Shown here: positions 44,761-55,400 of the stretch, in pieces
Layout: each line of letters begins with the position of its first letter
Position numbering within the stretch: position 1 is the first letter of the stretch
Assembly (NCBI GenBank): GCA_944325215.1
Contig: CALUZC010000018.1
Span: 1-57,912 of the forward strand
Source: an uncultured Mucispirillum sp.
Lineage (GTDB): Bacteria; Chrysiogenota; Deferribacteres; Deferribacterales; Mucispirillaceae
DNA length: 57,912 nt
Direction: 5' to 3'
Notes under the pieces: generated by a model
Databases searched by the model: none
What the model saw: the letters and a program-made list of their open reading frames with translations, nothing else
Told to the model about the DNA's origin: nothing
Made by a program: the position numbers and the translations under genes

Positions 44761-46833
44761 ATGAAAAAATATATATTAAATAATTTAGACTGCCCAATGT
44801 GTGCTGCAAAAATAGAGGCAGGTATTAAAGATTTAAGCTGTGTTAAAGATGCTAAAGTGGTTTTTGCTACAAAAACTTTATTAATAGATACTGATAATAT
44901 TGAAAAAGTCCAGTCTACTATAGATAATATTGAAAAGGGTGTAACACTTACAGAAAACAAAAAAAATGAAGAACAGGAATTTAATGTAAAAAAAGAAATA
45001 ATATTACTTGTTATTTTACTTGCTGCATTTATTGCTGGTATATTTTTAAAGCATACTTTTACTGACACACCTTTAAGTTATATTAGTTACGGAATATTAA
45101 TAATAGTTTACTTTGCAGCAGGTATAGATGTTATAAAAATATCGTTAAAAAATATCCTTCACGGCAAAATATTTGATGAAAACTTTTTAATGACTTTTGC
45201 TACAATTGCAGCCTGGACAATAGGAAGTTATGAAGAAGCTGTTGGTGTTATGATATTTTATAGAGCAGGTGAGTTTTTTCAAGACTTAGCAGTTCATAGA
45301 AGCAGGCGTTCCATAAAATCACTTCTTGAAATTCGCCCAGATTATGCCGTTACTTTAAGAGATAACAAGGAAGTAACAGTTCACCCAGATGAAGTTGCAA
45401 TTGGTGAAATAATCGTTATAAAAGCAGGGGAGAAAATAGCACTAGATGGTATAGTAATTGATGGTAAAACTACTCTTGATACACGAGCATTAACAGGAGA
45501 ATCTGTGCCAAGAAGTGTAGAAATAGGTGATAAGGTTTTATCAGGTATGGTAAGTTTAACAGGTATTATAAAAGTGCAGGTTGAAAAATCTTTTGCTGAA
45601 AGTTCTGCATCTAAAATATTAGATATGGTAGAAAATGCAGCAGCTAATAAAGCAAAAACTGAAAATTTTATTACTAAATTTGCTTTTTACTATACACCAT
45701 TAGTATTTTTCATTGCTTTAATTATAGCTTTACTGCCACCACTTTTTAATATGGGAAGTTTCCAAGAGTGGTTATATAGAGCGTTAGTTGTGCTTGTGGT
45801 ATCATGCCCTTGTGCTTTAATTATAAGTGTGCCACTTGGTTATTTTGGCGGCATTGGAGGTGCTTCTAAAAAGGGTATACTTGTAAAAGGTGCAAATTAT
45901 CTTGAAGCATTATCAAATGTATCTGCCATAGCGTGTGATAAAACTGGAACATTAACAAAAGGTATTTTTACTGTTACAGAAGTTAGGTCTATGAGCAAAT
46001 ACAGCAGGGAAGAAATAATCAAATATGCAGCTATGGCAGAAAGTAAATCAAACCACCCTATTGCAAAATCCATTGTGGAATATGCAGGTAAAATTGATTT
46101 TACAATTAAAGATTATGAAGAAATAAGTGGAAGGGGTATTAGAGTATCTATTGAAGATAAGGAAATAATGATAGGTAACGACAGCCTTCTCCATTTTGCA
46201 GATATTACTCATGATGAAGCAGTTTGTAATATTTTAGGAAGTGTAGCCCATGTAGTTATTGATAAAGAGTATGCAGGCTATATAATCATAAGTGATGAAT
46301 TAAAAGACGATACAATAGAAGCATTAAAAGAACTTAATAATATGGGCATAAATAATATAACTGTTCTAACAGGGGATAATAAATATGCTACAGAAACCAT
46401 ATTAAAAGATACAAGTATAAAAGAATATTATCATGATTTATTACCAGCAGATAAGGCAGACAAATTTAAAGAGTTTGCTTCTAAATATAGAAAAAATGGC
46501 AGTGTTATATATGTAGGTGATGGAATAAATGATGCTCCAGTTTTAGCGCTGGCTGATGTGGGAGTATCTATGGGGGCAGCAGGAAGTGATGCTGCCATAG
46601 AAACAGCTGATGTGGTTATAATGAATGATTCTTTATTAAAACTTTCAGAAGCAATAAAAACAGCCAAAAGAACAAAAACAATTATTTGGCAGAATGTAAT
46701 ATTTGCACTGGGTATAAAACTTGTATTTATAATACTTGGTTTATTTGGTGTTGCTTCTATGTGGGAAGCAGTATTTGGAGATGTAGGTGTAGCACTGCTT
46801 GCCCTGCTTAATTCTATGCGTTCACTAAAATAA
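44761..46833 (+). CDS. zntA: P1B-type zinc/cadmium-exporting ATPase
   Basis: 690 residues. An N-terminal metal-binding domain carries a CxxC in LDCPMCAAKIE; the transmembrane CPC (SCPCALIISVPLGYFGGIG, ~349) is of the P1B-2 zinc/cadmium/lead class; phosphorylation motif DKTGTLTKG (~394), SNHPIAKS and hinge GDGINDAPVLALADVGVSMG complete the ATPase. Exports toxic divalent cations. Cotranscribed with the ArsR repressor, whose zinc-type site supports zinc as inducer. Confidence 0.93.
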   Translation: MKKYILNNLDCPMCAAKIEAGIKDLSCVKDAKVVFATKTLLIDTDNIEKVQSTIDNIEKGVTLTENKKNEEQEFNVKKEIILLVILLAAFIAGIFLKHTFTDTPLSYISYGILIIVYFAAGIDVIKISLKNILHGKIFDENFLMTFATIAAWTIGSYEEAVGVMIFYRAGEFFQDLAVHRSRRSIKSLLEIRPDYAVTLRDNKEVTVHPDEVAIGEIIVIKAGEKIALDGIVIDGKTTLDTRALTGESVPRSVEIGDKVLSGMVSLTGIIKVQVEKSFAESSASKILDMVENAAANKAKTENFITKFAFYYTPLVFFIALIIALLPPLFNMGSFQEWLYRALVVLVVSCPCALIISVPLGYFGGIGGASKKGILVKGANYLEALSNVSAIACDKTGTLTKGIFTVTEVRSMSKYSREEIIKYAAMAESKSNHPIAKSIVEYAGKIDFTIKDYEEISGRGIRVSIEDKEIMIGNDSLLHFADITHDEAVCNILGSVAHVVIDKEYAGYIIISDELKDDTIEALKELNNMGINNITVLTGDNKYATETILKDTSIKEYYHDLLPADKADKFKEFASKYRKNGSVIYVGDGINDAPVLALADVGVSMGAAGSDAAIETADVVIMNDSLLKLSEAIKTAKRTKTIIWQNVIFALGIKLVFIILGLFGVASMWEAVFGDVGVALLALLNSMRSLK

Positions 46834-46838
46834 TAAAT

Positions 46839-46872
46839 AAATGAGAATATAATTATAATTATATTCTCATTT
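46839..46872 (+). terminator. Perfect 15-bp hairpin after the zinc ATPase
   Basis: AAATGAGAATATAAT / ATTATATTCTCATTT with a 4-base loop, 5 bases past the stop. No long T tract follows apart from the T-rich end of the stem, so termination is likely but not certain. Confidence 0.6.
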
Positions 46873-47001
46873 ATACAAATTTAATGTAACTTTTTTTACT
46901 AAATATACGACTTATTATATTAATGCATATAAATAATATTGAACTTTTATATTTTATATTAATCTATTATGTTAATATGCTTTCATTATGGAGTTTGTAA
47001 A

Positions 47002-48084
47002 ATGAAAAAAAAAATTATACTTTTTGTTTTGCTTATTATTCCCATAGTAGTATTAGCTCAAACAAAACAGTCTGGCAGTCAGGCACAAAAAGAGCGTGTA
47101 GTTCTTGTAACAGTAGAGAAAGTAACAGAAGGTATGACATCTCCCACCATGATGATAACAGGTTCAGCATATTTTAGTGAAAGTTCTCAAGTAGCAGCAG
47201 AAAGTGCAGGCAAGGTATTAAAAGTATATGTTCAGGAAGGCGATGCAGTAGAAATAGGTCAACCCCTTGCAAGTTTAGATGATACATTATTATCTTTTAG
47301 TGTAGAAAGTGCAAAATCGGCCACAAGTCAAGCAAAAGCAAATTTAGATAAAGCAAAGCGAGATTATACAAGAAGTAAGAATTTATATGCTCAAAAATCC
47401 ATAGCACAGCAGGCGTATCAAGATGCTTTAACAACCTATACCAACGCTCAAGCATCATATAATTCAGCCTTAGCATCTCAAAAACAGTTGGAAGTAGAAA
47501 AAGAAAAGATGTTAATTAAATCACCATTAAAAGGTGTAGTAATAAGTAAAGATGTTGAAGTAGGCGAATGGGTAACAACAGGCGGCCAGGTAGCAGGTGT
47601 AGCCACTTTAACTTATGAAGCCAAAGTATATATTCCAGAAAGTGTTCTACCTTATATAAAGGCAGGTCAGCAGGTAGTAGTTCGCACAAGCAGGAAGGAA
47701 TATACAGGCAAAGTGTTATCAATTAATTCTAAAGGCGACCCAGCCACACGTTTATTTTTAACAAGGATAGATTTAGGTCAGGACCCAGATTTAAAAGAGG
47801 GTATATTAACAACAGCATTAATACCATCAGGTTCAAAAATAAACTCATTATTAGTTCCACGAGATGCAGTAGTGGAACGCAACAATGTAAAGGGAGTATT
47901 TAAGGTAGTAGAAGATGATAGAGTTAGGTTTGTGCCAGTGAAAGTAATAGGTTATAACGGAGGTTATTCTGCAGTTAGTTCTATAACAGAAGGCACATTG
48001 AAAAAAGATGATATAATAGTGTTAGATGGCAACAACGTTGTAAATAACGGCGTTAAAGTTAAAATAACCTCTAAAATAGGCTAA
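47002..48084 (+). CDS. RND periplasmic adaptor (membrane fusion protein), copy 1
   Basis: 360 residues from the ATG at 47002 (GGAG 8 bases upstream; the ATG at 46969 is rejected). Signal peptide then lipoyl-like half (GKVLKVYVQEGDAVEIGQPLASLD), a coiled-coil hairpin (~95-165) and lipoyl return (KSPLKGVVISKDVEVGEWVTTGG), the HlyD/AcrA fold. Links the RND pump to an outer-membrane channel. From 47035 to past its stop it is 99.7% identical to the adaptor at 51374-52459. Confidence 0.93.
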   Translation: MKKKIILFVLLIIPIVVLAQTKQSGSQAQKERVVLVTVEKVTEGMTSPTMMITGSAYFSESSQVAAESAGKVLKVYVQEGDAVEIGQPLASLDDTLLSFSVESAKSATSQAKANLDKAKRDYTRSKNLYAQKSIAQQAYQDALTTYTNAQASYNSALASQKQLEVEKEKMLIKSPLKGVVISKDVEVGEWVTTGGQVAGVATLTYEAKVYIPESVLPYIKAGQQVVVRTSRKEYTGKVLSINSKGDPATRLFLTRIDLGQDPDLKEGILTTALIPSGSKINSLLVPRDAVVERNNVKGVFKVVEDDRVRFVPVKVIGYNGGYSAVSSITEGTLKKDDIIVLDGNNVVNNGVKVKITSKIG

Positions 48085-48085
48085 G
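47035..48085 (+). repeat. 1051-bp direct repeat, copy 1
   Basis: Matches 51410-52460 without gaps at a fixed offset of 4375. By eye only three differences: 47098, 47958 and 48022 (one Val/Ile, two silent). Identity stops abruptly at both ends, 33 bases into the gene and one base past the stop. Confidence 0.92.
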
Positions 48086-48086
48086 T

Positions 48087-51000
48087 ATGATAAAGTATGC
48101 TTTAGAAAACCCTGTAAAAGTATTAGTTGGTATATTTTTCGTAGTATTATTTGGCGTGCAGGCAGCATTCAATATGCCATACCGTCTTATTCCAAACATT
48201 GAATATCCACAAATTACTATTAGAACCACATGGACAGGTGCTTCACCATACGATATGGAAAAGGAAGTTATAGACAGGCAGGAACGTGTTTTAAAAAGTA
48301 TTCCTGGTTTAACAGAGTTTGAAAGCACAGCTATGGAAGGAAGATGTAATGTTAAGCTTACTTTTGATTTATCTGTTAATGTAGATGATGCAATACTGCT
48401 TGTTTCTAATAAATTAGATGAAGTTCGTGGTTATCCTGATGATATAGATAAACCAACAATTCGTTCAGCAGACAGCGATTCTTTTGCTTCTGTAGAATTA
48501 ATGCTTACAACAACAGATAATAACCCTAGAAATGTTGATGAGTATTTAAGTTATTTTGAAGAAGTAATTAAGCCATATATTGAACGTGTTCAAGGTGTGG
48601 CAGATTTATGGTACTGGGGTGGCAGGTCTAAACAAATTCAAATTACAGTAGACCCATATAGAATGGGTTCATATAATATTAATCTTTCAACTATTATAAA
48701 TGCCATAGATAAAGAGAATTTAGATGTATCAGCAGGAACCAGGTCATATGGTGCTAAAGATTACCGTTTTCGAACTATGGGCGAAGGACAGACACCTGAA
48801 GAAATTGCAAATATTGTAATTATTAGTGGTGAAAATAACAGGCTTACATTAGGCGATGTGGCTGATGTTGATTATGGATATGAGAAAAAAGATGCATTTG
48901 TTAGATATAACAATAGAAACGCTATGAATATAGGTGTAATAGCTCAAGCAGGTTATAATATTTTAGATTTAACAAATGATTTAGAAAAAGTAATAAATGA
49001 TTTAAATGCAACTGTTTTAAAGGATAATGGATTACAGTTTATTTGGCTTGCAGACCAGCGTGGTTATATTTTAAATGCTGTAAGCTTAGTAAAATCAAAT
49101 ATTATTGATGGTGGTTTATTAGCAATACTGGTACTTTTAGTGTTTTTAAGAAGTATTCGTTCTACAATAGTTATTGCAACTACTATTCCAATTAGTATAA
49201 TAGGGACATTTTTTATAATGGACGCCTTTGGCAGAACATTAAATGTTATAAGCCTTGCAGGTATTGCCTTTTCTGTAGGTATGCTTATAGATAACTCTAT
49301 TGTGGTGCTGGAAAATATCGACAGGCATATGAAAATGGGTAAAAAAGCTGTTCAGGCAGCTTATGACGCAGTCCGTGAAGTATGGGGTGCTATACTTGCT
49401 TCTACATTAACAACTATTGCAGTATTTTTACCTGTTGCATTTATAAAGGAAGAGGCAGGGCAGCTTTTTGGAGATATTGCCATAGCAGTAAGCTCATCTG
49501 TTGGGTTAAGTTTAATAGCATCAGTTTTAGTTATTCCTGTTGCCACAAAAGTAATCTATGAAAAAACTGATAAAATGAAATTTAAAGGCAATAAAAATAT
49601 ACAGGAAAAAGTACATAAATTTAATGAAAAAATAGGCGATATTGGCTCAATTGTTGTAGATTTTACAGTTAATCTTTCAGATAAAATTAATTCTAAAGTA
49701 AGTACAAGGTTAATTGTTATTATAGGGCTTACCGCTTCATCACTGATTAGTGCATATTTATTAATGCCTAAAATGGACTATTTACCACTTGGTAATAAAA
49801 ACATGATAGAAACACGGCTGACAGTTCCACCGGGTATTTCATTATCAGAAAGAAGAAATATTGGTAACTATTTTTATGAAAAACTGCAACCATATATGGA
49901 GCAGGATAAAGATGGATACCCACAAATACAAAACTATGGTTTTGCAGGTGGCTCAAATGTCCGTGTTTTTTTAACCAGCACAGATGAGCAGCGAGCAGGG
50001 GATTATAAACCACTACTTCAAAGTATAGTTAATCAAATACCCGGTATTCGTGGCTCTACTTCTCAAGCACCATTATTTAAAGTTGGTGGTGGACAGGGTA
50101 ATGAGTATAAGTTAAATATTTCTGGAAATATGAGCTATGATGAATTAATAAATACTGTTCAGCTTATTCAGTCACGTATTTATCAAGAAATGCCAGATGT
50201 TCAGATGCAGATAAGCCCATCTGCTACTCCAGTATATCCTGAAGTTCAGCTTAAGCCTGATAGAGAAGCCATACTTGCTTCAGGGCTTTCCACAGAGGAA
50301 GTAGGTATTGCTATAGATGTATATCTTGATGGTAGAAAAGTAGGCGAGTTTAAAGATCCAGAAATAGGCACAATTGATATTTCTTTACGTGGGCCATATG
50401 AAGAAAGAGAAACTGGCAATTTTAATTCAAACCCTACAGAAGTAAAAGAATTTGTAGTTAATTCAAAAACTGGGCTTGCAGTTCCTATTTCAAATTTAGT
50501 GGAAGCAAAGGAAGTAATGGGTGTTGAAAGAATAAGAAGATTTAATTCTCAGCGTTCTTTTGAATTTAAAATAACACTACAAAAAGGTATGGTTTTAGAG
50601 GAATTAAATGATATGATAATGAATAAAGTAATTAACCCTATGCGTGAAGAAGGTTTATTACAAGGCATTATTTACACTACAAGCGGCGCATCATCAAAAT
50701 TAGAAAGTGCAAAAAACGCATTATCTGGTAACTTTATTTTAGCTATTATTATTACATACTTTTTAATGGCTGCCTTACTTAATAATTTCTTATATCCATT
50801 AATAATATTATTTTCTGTTCCACTTGCAGCAACAGGTGGTTTTATTGGGCTTGCATTAACAGACCAATTTATTGCAGAACAGCCTTTAGATATTATTACA
50901 ATGCTTGGCTTTATTATGCTTGTGGGAACAGTTGTAAATAACCCAATATTGCTTGTGTATCAGGCATTAAACTATATAAAACTAGGGATGAATGGAAAAG

Positions 51001-51257
51001 CAGCCGTAAGGCTTTCTTTAAAAACACGTATTCGCCCAATTAGTATGAGTACAGCCACATCGCTTTTTGGTATGCTGCCACTTGTGGTAGCTCCCGGTGC
51101 CGGCAGCGAACTTTATCGTGGTATGGGTAGTGTAATATTAGGGGGACTTGCACTTTCAACAGTATTTACTATGTTTATAATACCTGCATTGCTTTCATTC
51201 TTTTTAGAAAAAGTAGAAGGAAACGACCACTTACCAGAAGGGTATATTGACGATTAA
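48087..51257 (+). CDS. RND efflux pump, HAE1-like, copy 1
   Basis: 1056 residues, AcrB/MexB-type architecture with two large periplasmic loops. Opening MIKYALENPVKVLVGIFFVVLFG, NMPYRLIPNIEYPQI; helix-4 motif GMLIDNSIVVLENIDRH with Asp-Asn where AcrB has Asp-Asp, as common in the SwrC-like branch; ATSLFGMLPLVVAPGAGSELYRG near the end. Proton-driven export of drugs, bile salts or lipids. Two bases after its adaptor. No outer-membrane channel gene is in the window. Confidence 0.94.
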   Translation: MIKYALENPVKVLVGIFFVVLFGVQAAFNMPYRLIPNIEYPQITIRTTWTGASPYDMEKEVIDRQERVLKSIPGLTEFESTAMEGRCNVKLTFDLSVNVDDAILLVSNKLDEVRGYPDDIDKPTIRSADSDSFASVELMLTTTDNNPRNVDEYLSYFEEVIKPYIERVQGVADLWYWGGRSKQIQITVDPYRMGSYNINLSTIINAIDKENLDVSAGTRSYGAKDYRFRTMGEGQTPEEIANIVIISGENNRLTLGDVADVDYGYEKKDAFVRYNNRNAMNIGVIAQAGYNILDLTNDLEKVINDLNATVLKDNGLQFIWLADQRGYILNAVSLVKSNIIDGGLLAILVLLVFLRSIRSTIVIATTIPISIIGTFFIMDAFGRTLNVISLAGIAFSVGMLIDNSIVVLENIDRHMKMGKKAVQAAYDAVREVWGAILASTLTTIAVFLPVAFIKEEAGQLFGDIAIAVSSSVGLSLIASVLVIPVATKVIYEKTDKMKFKGNKNIQEKVHKFNEKIGDIGSIVVDFTVNLSDKINSKVSTRLIVIIGLTASSLISAYLLMPKMDYLPLGNKNMIETRLTVPPGISLSERRNIGNYFYEKLQPYMEQDKDGYPQIQNYGFAGGSNVRVFLTSTDEQRAGDYKPLLQSIVNQIPGIRGSTSQAPLFKVGGGQGNEYKLNISGNMSYDELINTVQLIQSRIYQEMPDVQMQISPSATPVYPEVQLKPDREAILASGLSTEEVGIAIDVYLDGRKVGEFKDPEIGTIDISLRGPYEERETGNFNSNPTEVKEFVVNSKTGLAVPISNLVEAKEVMGVERIRRFNSQRSFEFKITLQKGMVLEELNDMIMNKVINPMREEGLLQGIIYTTSGASSKLESAKNALSGNFILAIIITYFLMAALLNNFLYPLIILFSVPLAATGGFIGLALTDQFIAEQPLDIITMLGFIMLVGTVVNNPILLVYQALNYIKLGMNGKAAVRLSLKTRIRPISMSTATSLFGMLPLVVAPGAGSELYRGMGSVILGGLALSTVFTMFIIPALLSFFLEKVEGNDHLPEGYIDD

Positions 51258-51373
51258 AACAGGGATATTTAACAGTTAAATTTTTAGTTTTAATGTAAAT
51301 ATTAAAAAATTTTTGTTTTCTTTTTTGTAATTTTCTTGTATTATTAAAGGAATATTATATATTAAGGTGTGTT

Positions 51374-52459
51374 ATGTTAAAAAACCTGTTTATATTATTT
51401 TTAGTATTAATTATTCCCATAGTAGTATTAGCTCAAACAAAACAGTCTGGCAGTCAGGCACAAAAAGAGCGTATAGTTCTTGTAACAGTAGAGAAAGTAA
51501 CAGAAGGTATGACATCTCCCACCATGATGATAACAGGTTCAGCATATTTTAGTGAAAGTTCTCAAGTAGCAGCAGAAAGTGCAGGCAAGGTATTAAAAGT
51601 ATATGTTCAGGAAGGCGATGCAGTAGAAATAGGTCAACCCCTTGCAAGTTTAGATGATACATTATTATCTTTTAGTGTAGAAAGTGCAAAATCGGCCACA
51701 AGTCAAGCAAAAGCAAATTTAGATAAAGCAAAGCGAGATTATACAAGAAGTAAGAATTTATATGCTCAAAAATCCATAGCACAGCAGGCGTATCAAGATG
51801 CTTTAACAACCTATACCAACGCTCAAGCATCATATAATTCAGCCTTAGCATCTCAAAAACAGTTGGAAGTAGAAAAAGAAAAGATGTTAATTAAATCACC
51901 ATTAAAAGGTGTAGTAATAAGTAAAGATGTTGAAGTAGGCGAATGGGTAACAACAGGCGGCCAGGTAGCAGGTGTAGCCACTTTAACTTATGAAGCCAAA
52001 GTATATATTCCAGAAAGTGTTCTACCTTATATAAAGGCAGGTCAGCAGGTAGTAGTTCGCACAAGCAGGAAGGAATATACAGGCAAAGTGTTATCAATTA
52101 ATTCTAAAGGCGACCCAGCCACACGTTTATTTTTAACAAGGATAGATTTAGGTCAGGACCCAGATTTAAAAGAGGGTATATTAACAACAGCATTAATACC
52201 ATCAGGTTCAAAAATAAACTCATTATTAGTTCCACGAGATGCAGTAGTGGAACGCAACAATGTAAAGGGAGTATTTAAGGTAGTAGAAGATGATAGAGTT
52301 AGGTTTGTGCCAGTGAAAGTAATAGGTTATAATGGAGGTTATTCTGCAGTTAGTTCTATAACAGAAGGCACATTGAAAAAAGATGATATAATAGTGCTAG
52401 ATGGCAACAACGTTGTAAATAACGGCGTTAAAGTTAAAATAACCTCTAAAATAGGCTAA
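51374..52459 (+). CDS. RND periplasmic adaptor, copy 2
   Basis: 361 residues, identical to copy 1 except for one Val/Ile (KERIVL) and a different first ~12 residues of the signal peptide. AAGGTG precedes the ATG. Same adaptor fold. The unique promoter region and 5' end show it is an old duplicate whose body was homogenised recently, not a fresh block duplication. Confidence 0.93.
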   Translation: MLKNLFILFLVLIIPIVVLAQTKQSGSQAQKERIVLVTVEKVTEGMTSPTMMITGSAYFSESSQVAAESAGKVLKVYVQEGDAVEIGQPLASLDDTLLSFSVESAKSATSQAKANLDKAKRDYTRSKNLYAQKSIAQQAYQDALTTYTNAQASYNSALASQKQLEVEKEKMLIKSPLKGVVISKDVEVGEWVTTGGQVAGVATLTYEAKVYIPESVLPYIKAGQQVVVRTSRKEYTGKVLSINSKGDPATRLFLTRIDLGQDPDLKEGILTTALIPSGSKINSLLVPRDAVVERNNVKGVFKVVEDDRVRFVPVKVIGYNGGYSAVSSITEGTLKKDDIIVLDGNNVVNNGVKVKITSKIG

Positions 52460-52460
52460 G
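51410..52460 (+). repeat. 1051-bp direct repeat, copy 2
   Basis: Second copy of the repeat at 47035-48085. Differences lie at 51473, 52333 and 52397. Confidence 0.92.
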
Positions 52461-52473
52461 GTTTAGTTTTTAT

Positions 52474-55400
52474 ATGATTAAGTTTGCAGTAGAAAATCCA
52501 GTAAAAGTATTAGTAGGTATATGTTTTCTTGTAATATTTGGTGTTCAGGCTTTTTTAAATATGCCATATCGCTTAATTCCAAGTATAGAATATCCTCAAA
52601 TTTCAGTAAGCACTTATTGGCGTGGTGCTTCCCCCTATGAAGTAGAAAAAGAGATTATAGACAGGCAGGAACGAGTATTAAAAACAATTCCTGGTTTAAT
52701 AGACTGTGAAAGTTCTGCCAAAGAAAGTTCTGCTTATATTACTTTAATGTTTGATATTGATGTATCAGTTAGTGATGCTATGCTTTTAGTATCAAATAAA
52801 TTAAATGAAGTAAGTGGATATCCTGATAATATGAATCAGCCAACTATTAGGGCAGCAAATACTGATGCTGTATCTGTAGTTGATTTAATGCTTTTAACAG
52901 ACGATACAAACAGACGTTCTATTGATGAATATTTAAGTTTTTTTGAAGAAACTATAAAACCATATTTTGACAGGATTAACGGTGTTGCAGATGTAAGCTA
53001 CTGGGGTGGCAGAGCAAGGCAGATGCAAATAGAAGTAGACCCTTACAGGCTTAGTGCATATAATATTACTTTATCATCAATAGTTAGTGCATTAAATAAC
53101 GAAAATGTTAATATATCAGCAGGTAATGTAGATTTTGGTGCAAAAGACTACCGTTTTAGAACGGTGGCAGAAGCAAAAACACCACAGGATATACGTGATA
53201 TTGTAGTTATTTCTGGAGATAACTCAAGAATAAAACTTGGTGATATTGCATATGTTGATTACGGTTTTTCTAAAAGAAGCACAATAGTAAGTTATGGTAA
53301 TACAAATGCATTAAGTATAGGTATTATAGCTCAAGCTGGTGCCAATGTTCTTGATGTTACAAATGATGTGGAAAAGGTTATAGAAAATTTAAATAATGGT
53401 ATATTAAAGTATAATGGCTTGAAAATAGTAAAAATTGCAGACCAAAAAAATTACATATTACAGGCAATAGAGCTTGTTAAATCAAATATTATTACGGGTG
53501 GTATTTTAGCTGTTATTGTACTTTTAGTATTTTTAAGAAGCATTAAAGCCACATTAATCATTGCTGTAACAATTCCAGTATGTATAGTAGGAACATTTGT
53601 AATTATGAACCTGCTGGGCAGAACATTAAATGTTATAAGTCTTGCGGGTATTGCCTTTTCTGTAGGTATGCTTATAGATAACTCTATTGTAGTCCTTGAA
53701 AATATTGACAGGCACATGCGTTTAGGAAAAAATGCATTTACAGCATCTATTACAGCTACGAAGGAAGTCTGGGGAGCAGTTCTTGCTTCAACATTGACTA
53801 CAATTGCAGTATTTTTACCAGTTGTTTTTATAAAAGAAGAGGCAGGGCAGCTTTTTGGTGATATTGCCATAGCAGTAAGTGCTGCCGTTGGGTTAAGCTT
53901 AATAACTTCTATTACAGTAATACCTGTTCTTGCAAAAATATTTTTTAATAAAAAAGAAAAACAGGAAGAAAGTGAAAATACTCTATTAAGCATTTATAAA
54001 AATAAATTAAAAAATAAAAAAGAAGCTGTTTTTAATAAAATATCACTTAAAATTAACCCAAAAATAAATGAAAAAATCAAGAATTTTAGTATCGATAAAA
54101 CCCTTGTTAATGCAGGTGATTTTTGTGTTAATAAAATCACAGCTTTATCAGATAAAATTAATTCATCATTAATTATAAAAGTTTCATTTATTATATCTGT
54201 AACAGTATTTTCCATATTAATTGCATATATTTTAATGCCAAAAATGGACTATCTGCCACTTGGCAATAAAAACATGATGGAATCACGTTTTACACCACCA
54301 CCAGGTATCTCATATAATGAACGTAAAGCAATGGGAGATTTTATATATAGAGAGTTAAAGCCATACATGGAATCAGAAAAAGATGGTTACCCACAAATAG
54401 ATAATTATGTATTTATTGCAAGCTCTACATATGTTGCCATGCGAGCAACAAGTAAAGATGAAGCAAGGGTATCAGAATTACAACCATTAATGGCATCAGT
54501 TGCTGCAAAAATCCCCGGTATTACAGCATCTACTTCTCAAGTGCCGCTTTTTAATATTGGCAGGGGTTCTTCTAATACATTTTTAATGAATGTAGCAGGT
54601 GATATGGAGTATGAAAGCCTTATTAATACTGTTAAACTTATTCAAGAAAGAATTATGACTGTTATGCCTGATGTGCAGCTTAGGTTAAACCCAGCATCTA
54701 ACCCAGTATATCCTGAAGTGCAAATTACTCCACGAAGAGAAGCATTAAAATCAGCAGGAATAACTGCAACTGAGCTTGGTATTTCTGTAGATGTATATCT
54801 TGATGGTAGGAAGGTAGGGGAATTTAAAGACCCGTCTGTAGGCACAATAGATATAATGCTGCAAGGGGAACAAAAAAAGTTTGAAAACCCACAAGATGTA
54901 TATTCAATACTAGTAAATTCTACATCTGGGCTTCCTGTGCCAATATCCGGCCTATCAGAAAGTAAAGAGTTAATGGGTATAGAAAGAATTAGACGATATA
55001 ATTACCAAAGGGCATTTTTATTTATTATAACTATTCCAAAAGATATGGTTTTGGAACAGCTGCAGGAAAAAATGGAAAATGAAGTGCTTGGACCAATGAG
55101 AGAAGAAGGACTGCTGCAAGGTATCACTTACTATACAAGTGGTGCTTCATCTAAGCTGGAAGATGCTAAAAATGCACTATCAGGTAATTTTTTACTGGCA
55201 GTATTAATTACATATTTATTAATGGCAGCATTACTTAATAATTTCTTATACCCTTTAATAATTCTTTTTTCTGTACCGCTTGCTGCAACTGGCGGGTTTA
55301 TTGGGCTTGATTTTGTAAATAAATTTATTGCCACCCAGTCATTAGATGTAATTACTATGCTTGGGTTTATTATGCTTATTGGTTCTGTTGTTAATAACCC

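Noticed and set aside
47516-52097. Two identical 68-codon minus-strand ORFs (47516-47722 and 51891-52097)
   Set aside because: Their identity only reflects the duplicated adaptor gene on the plus strand.
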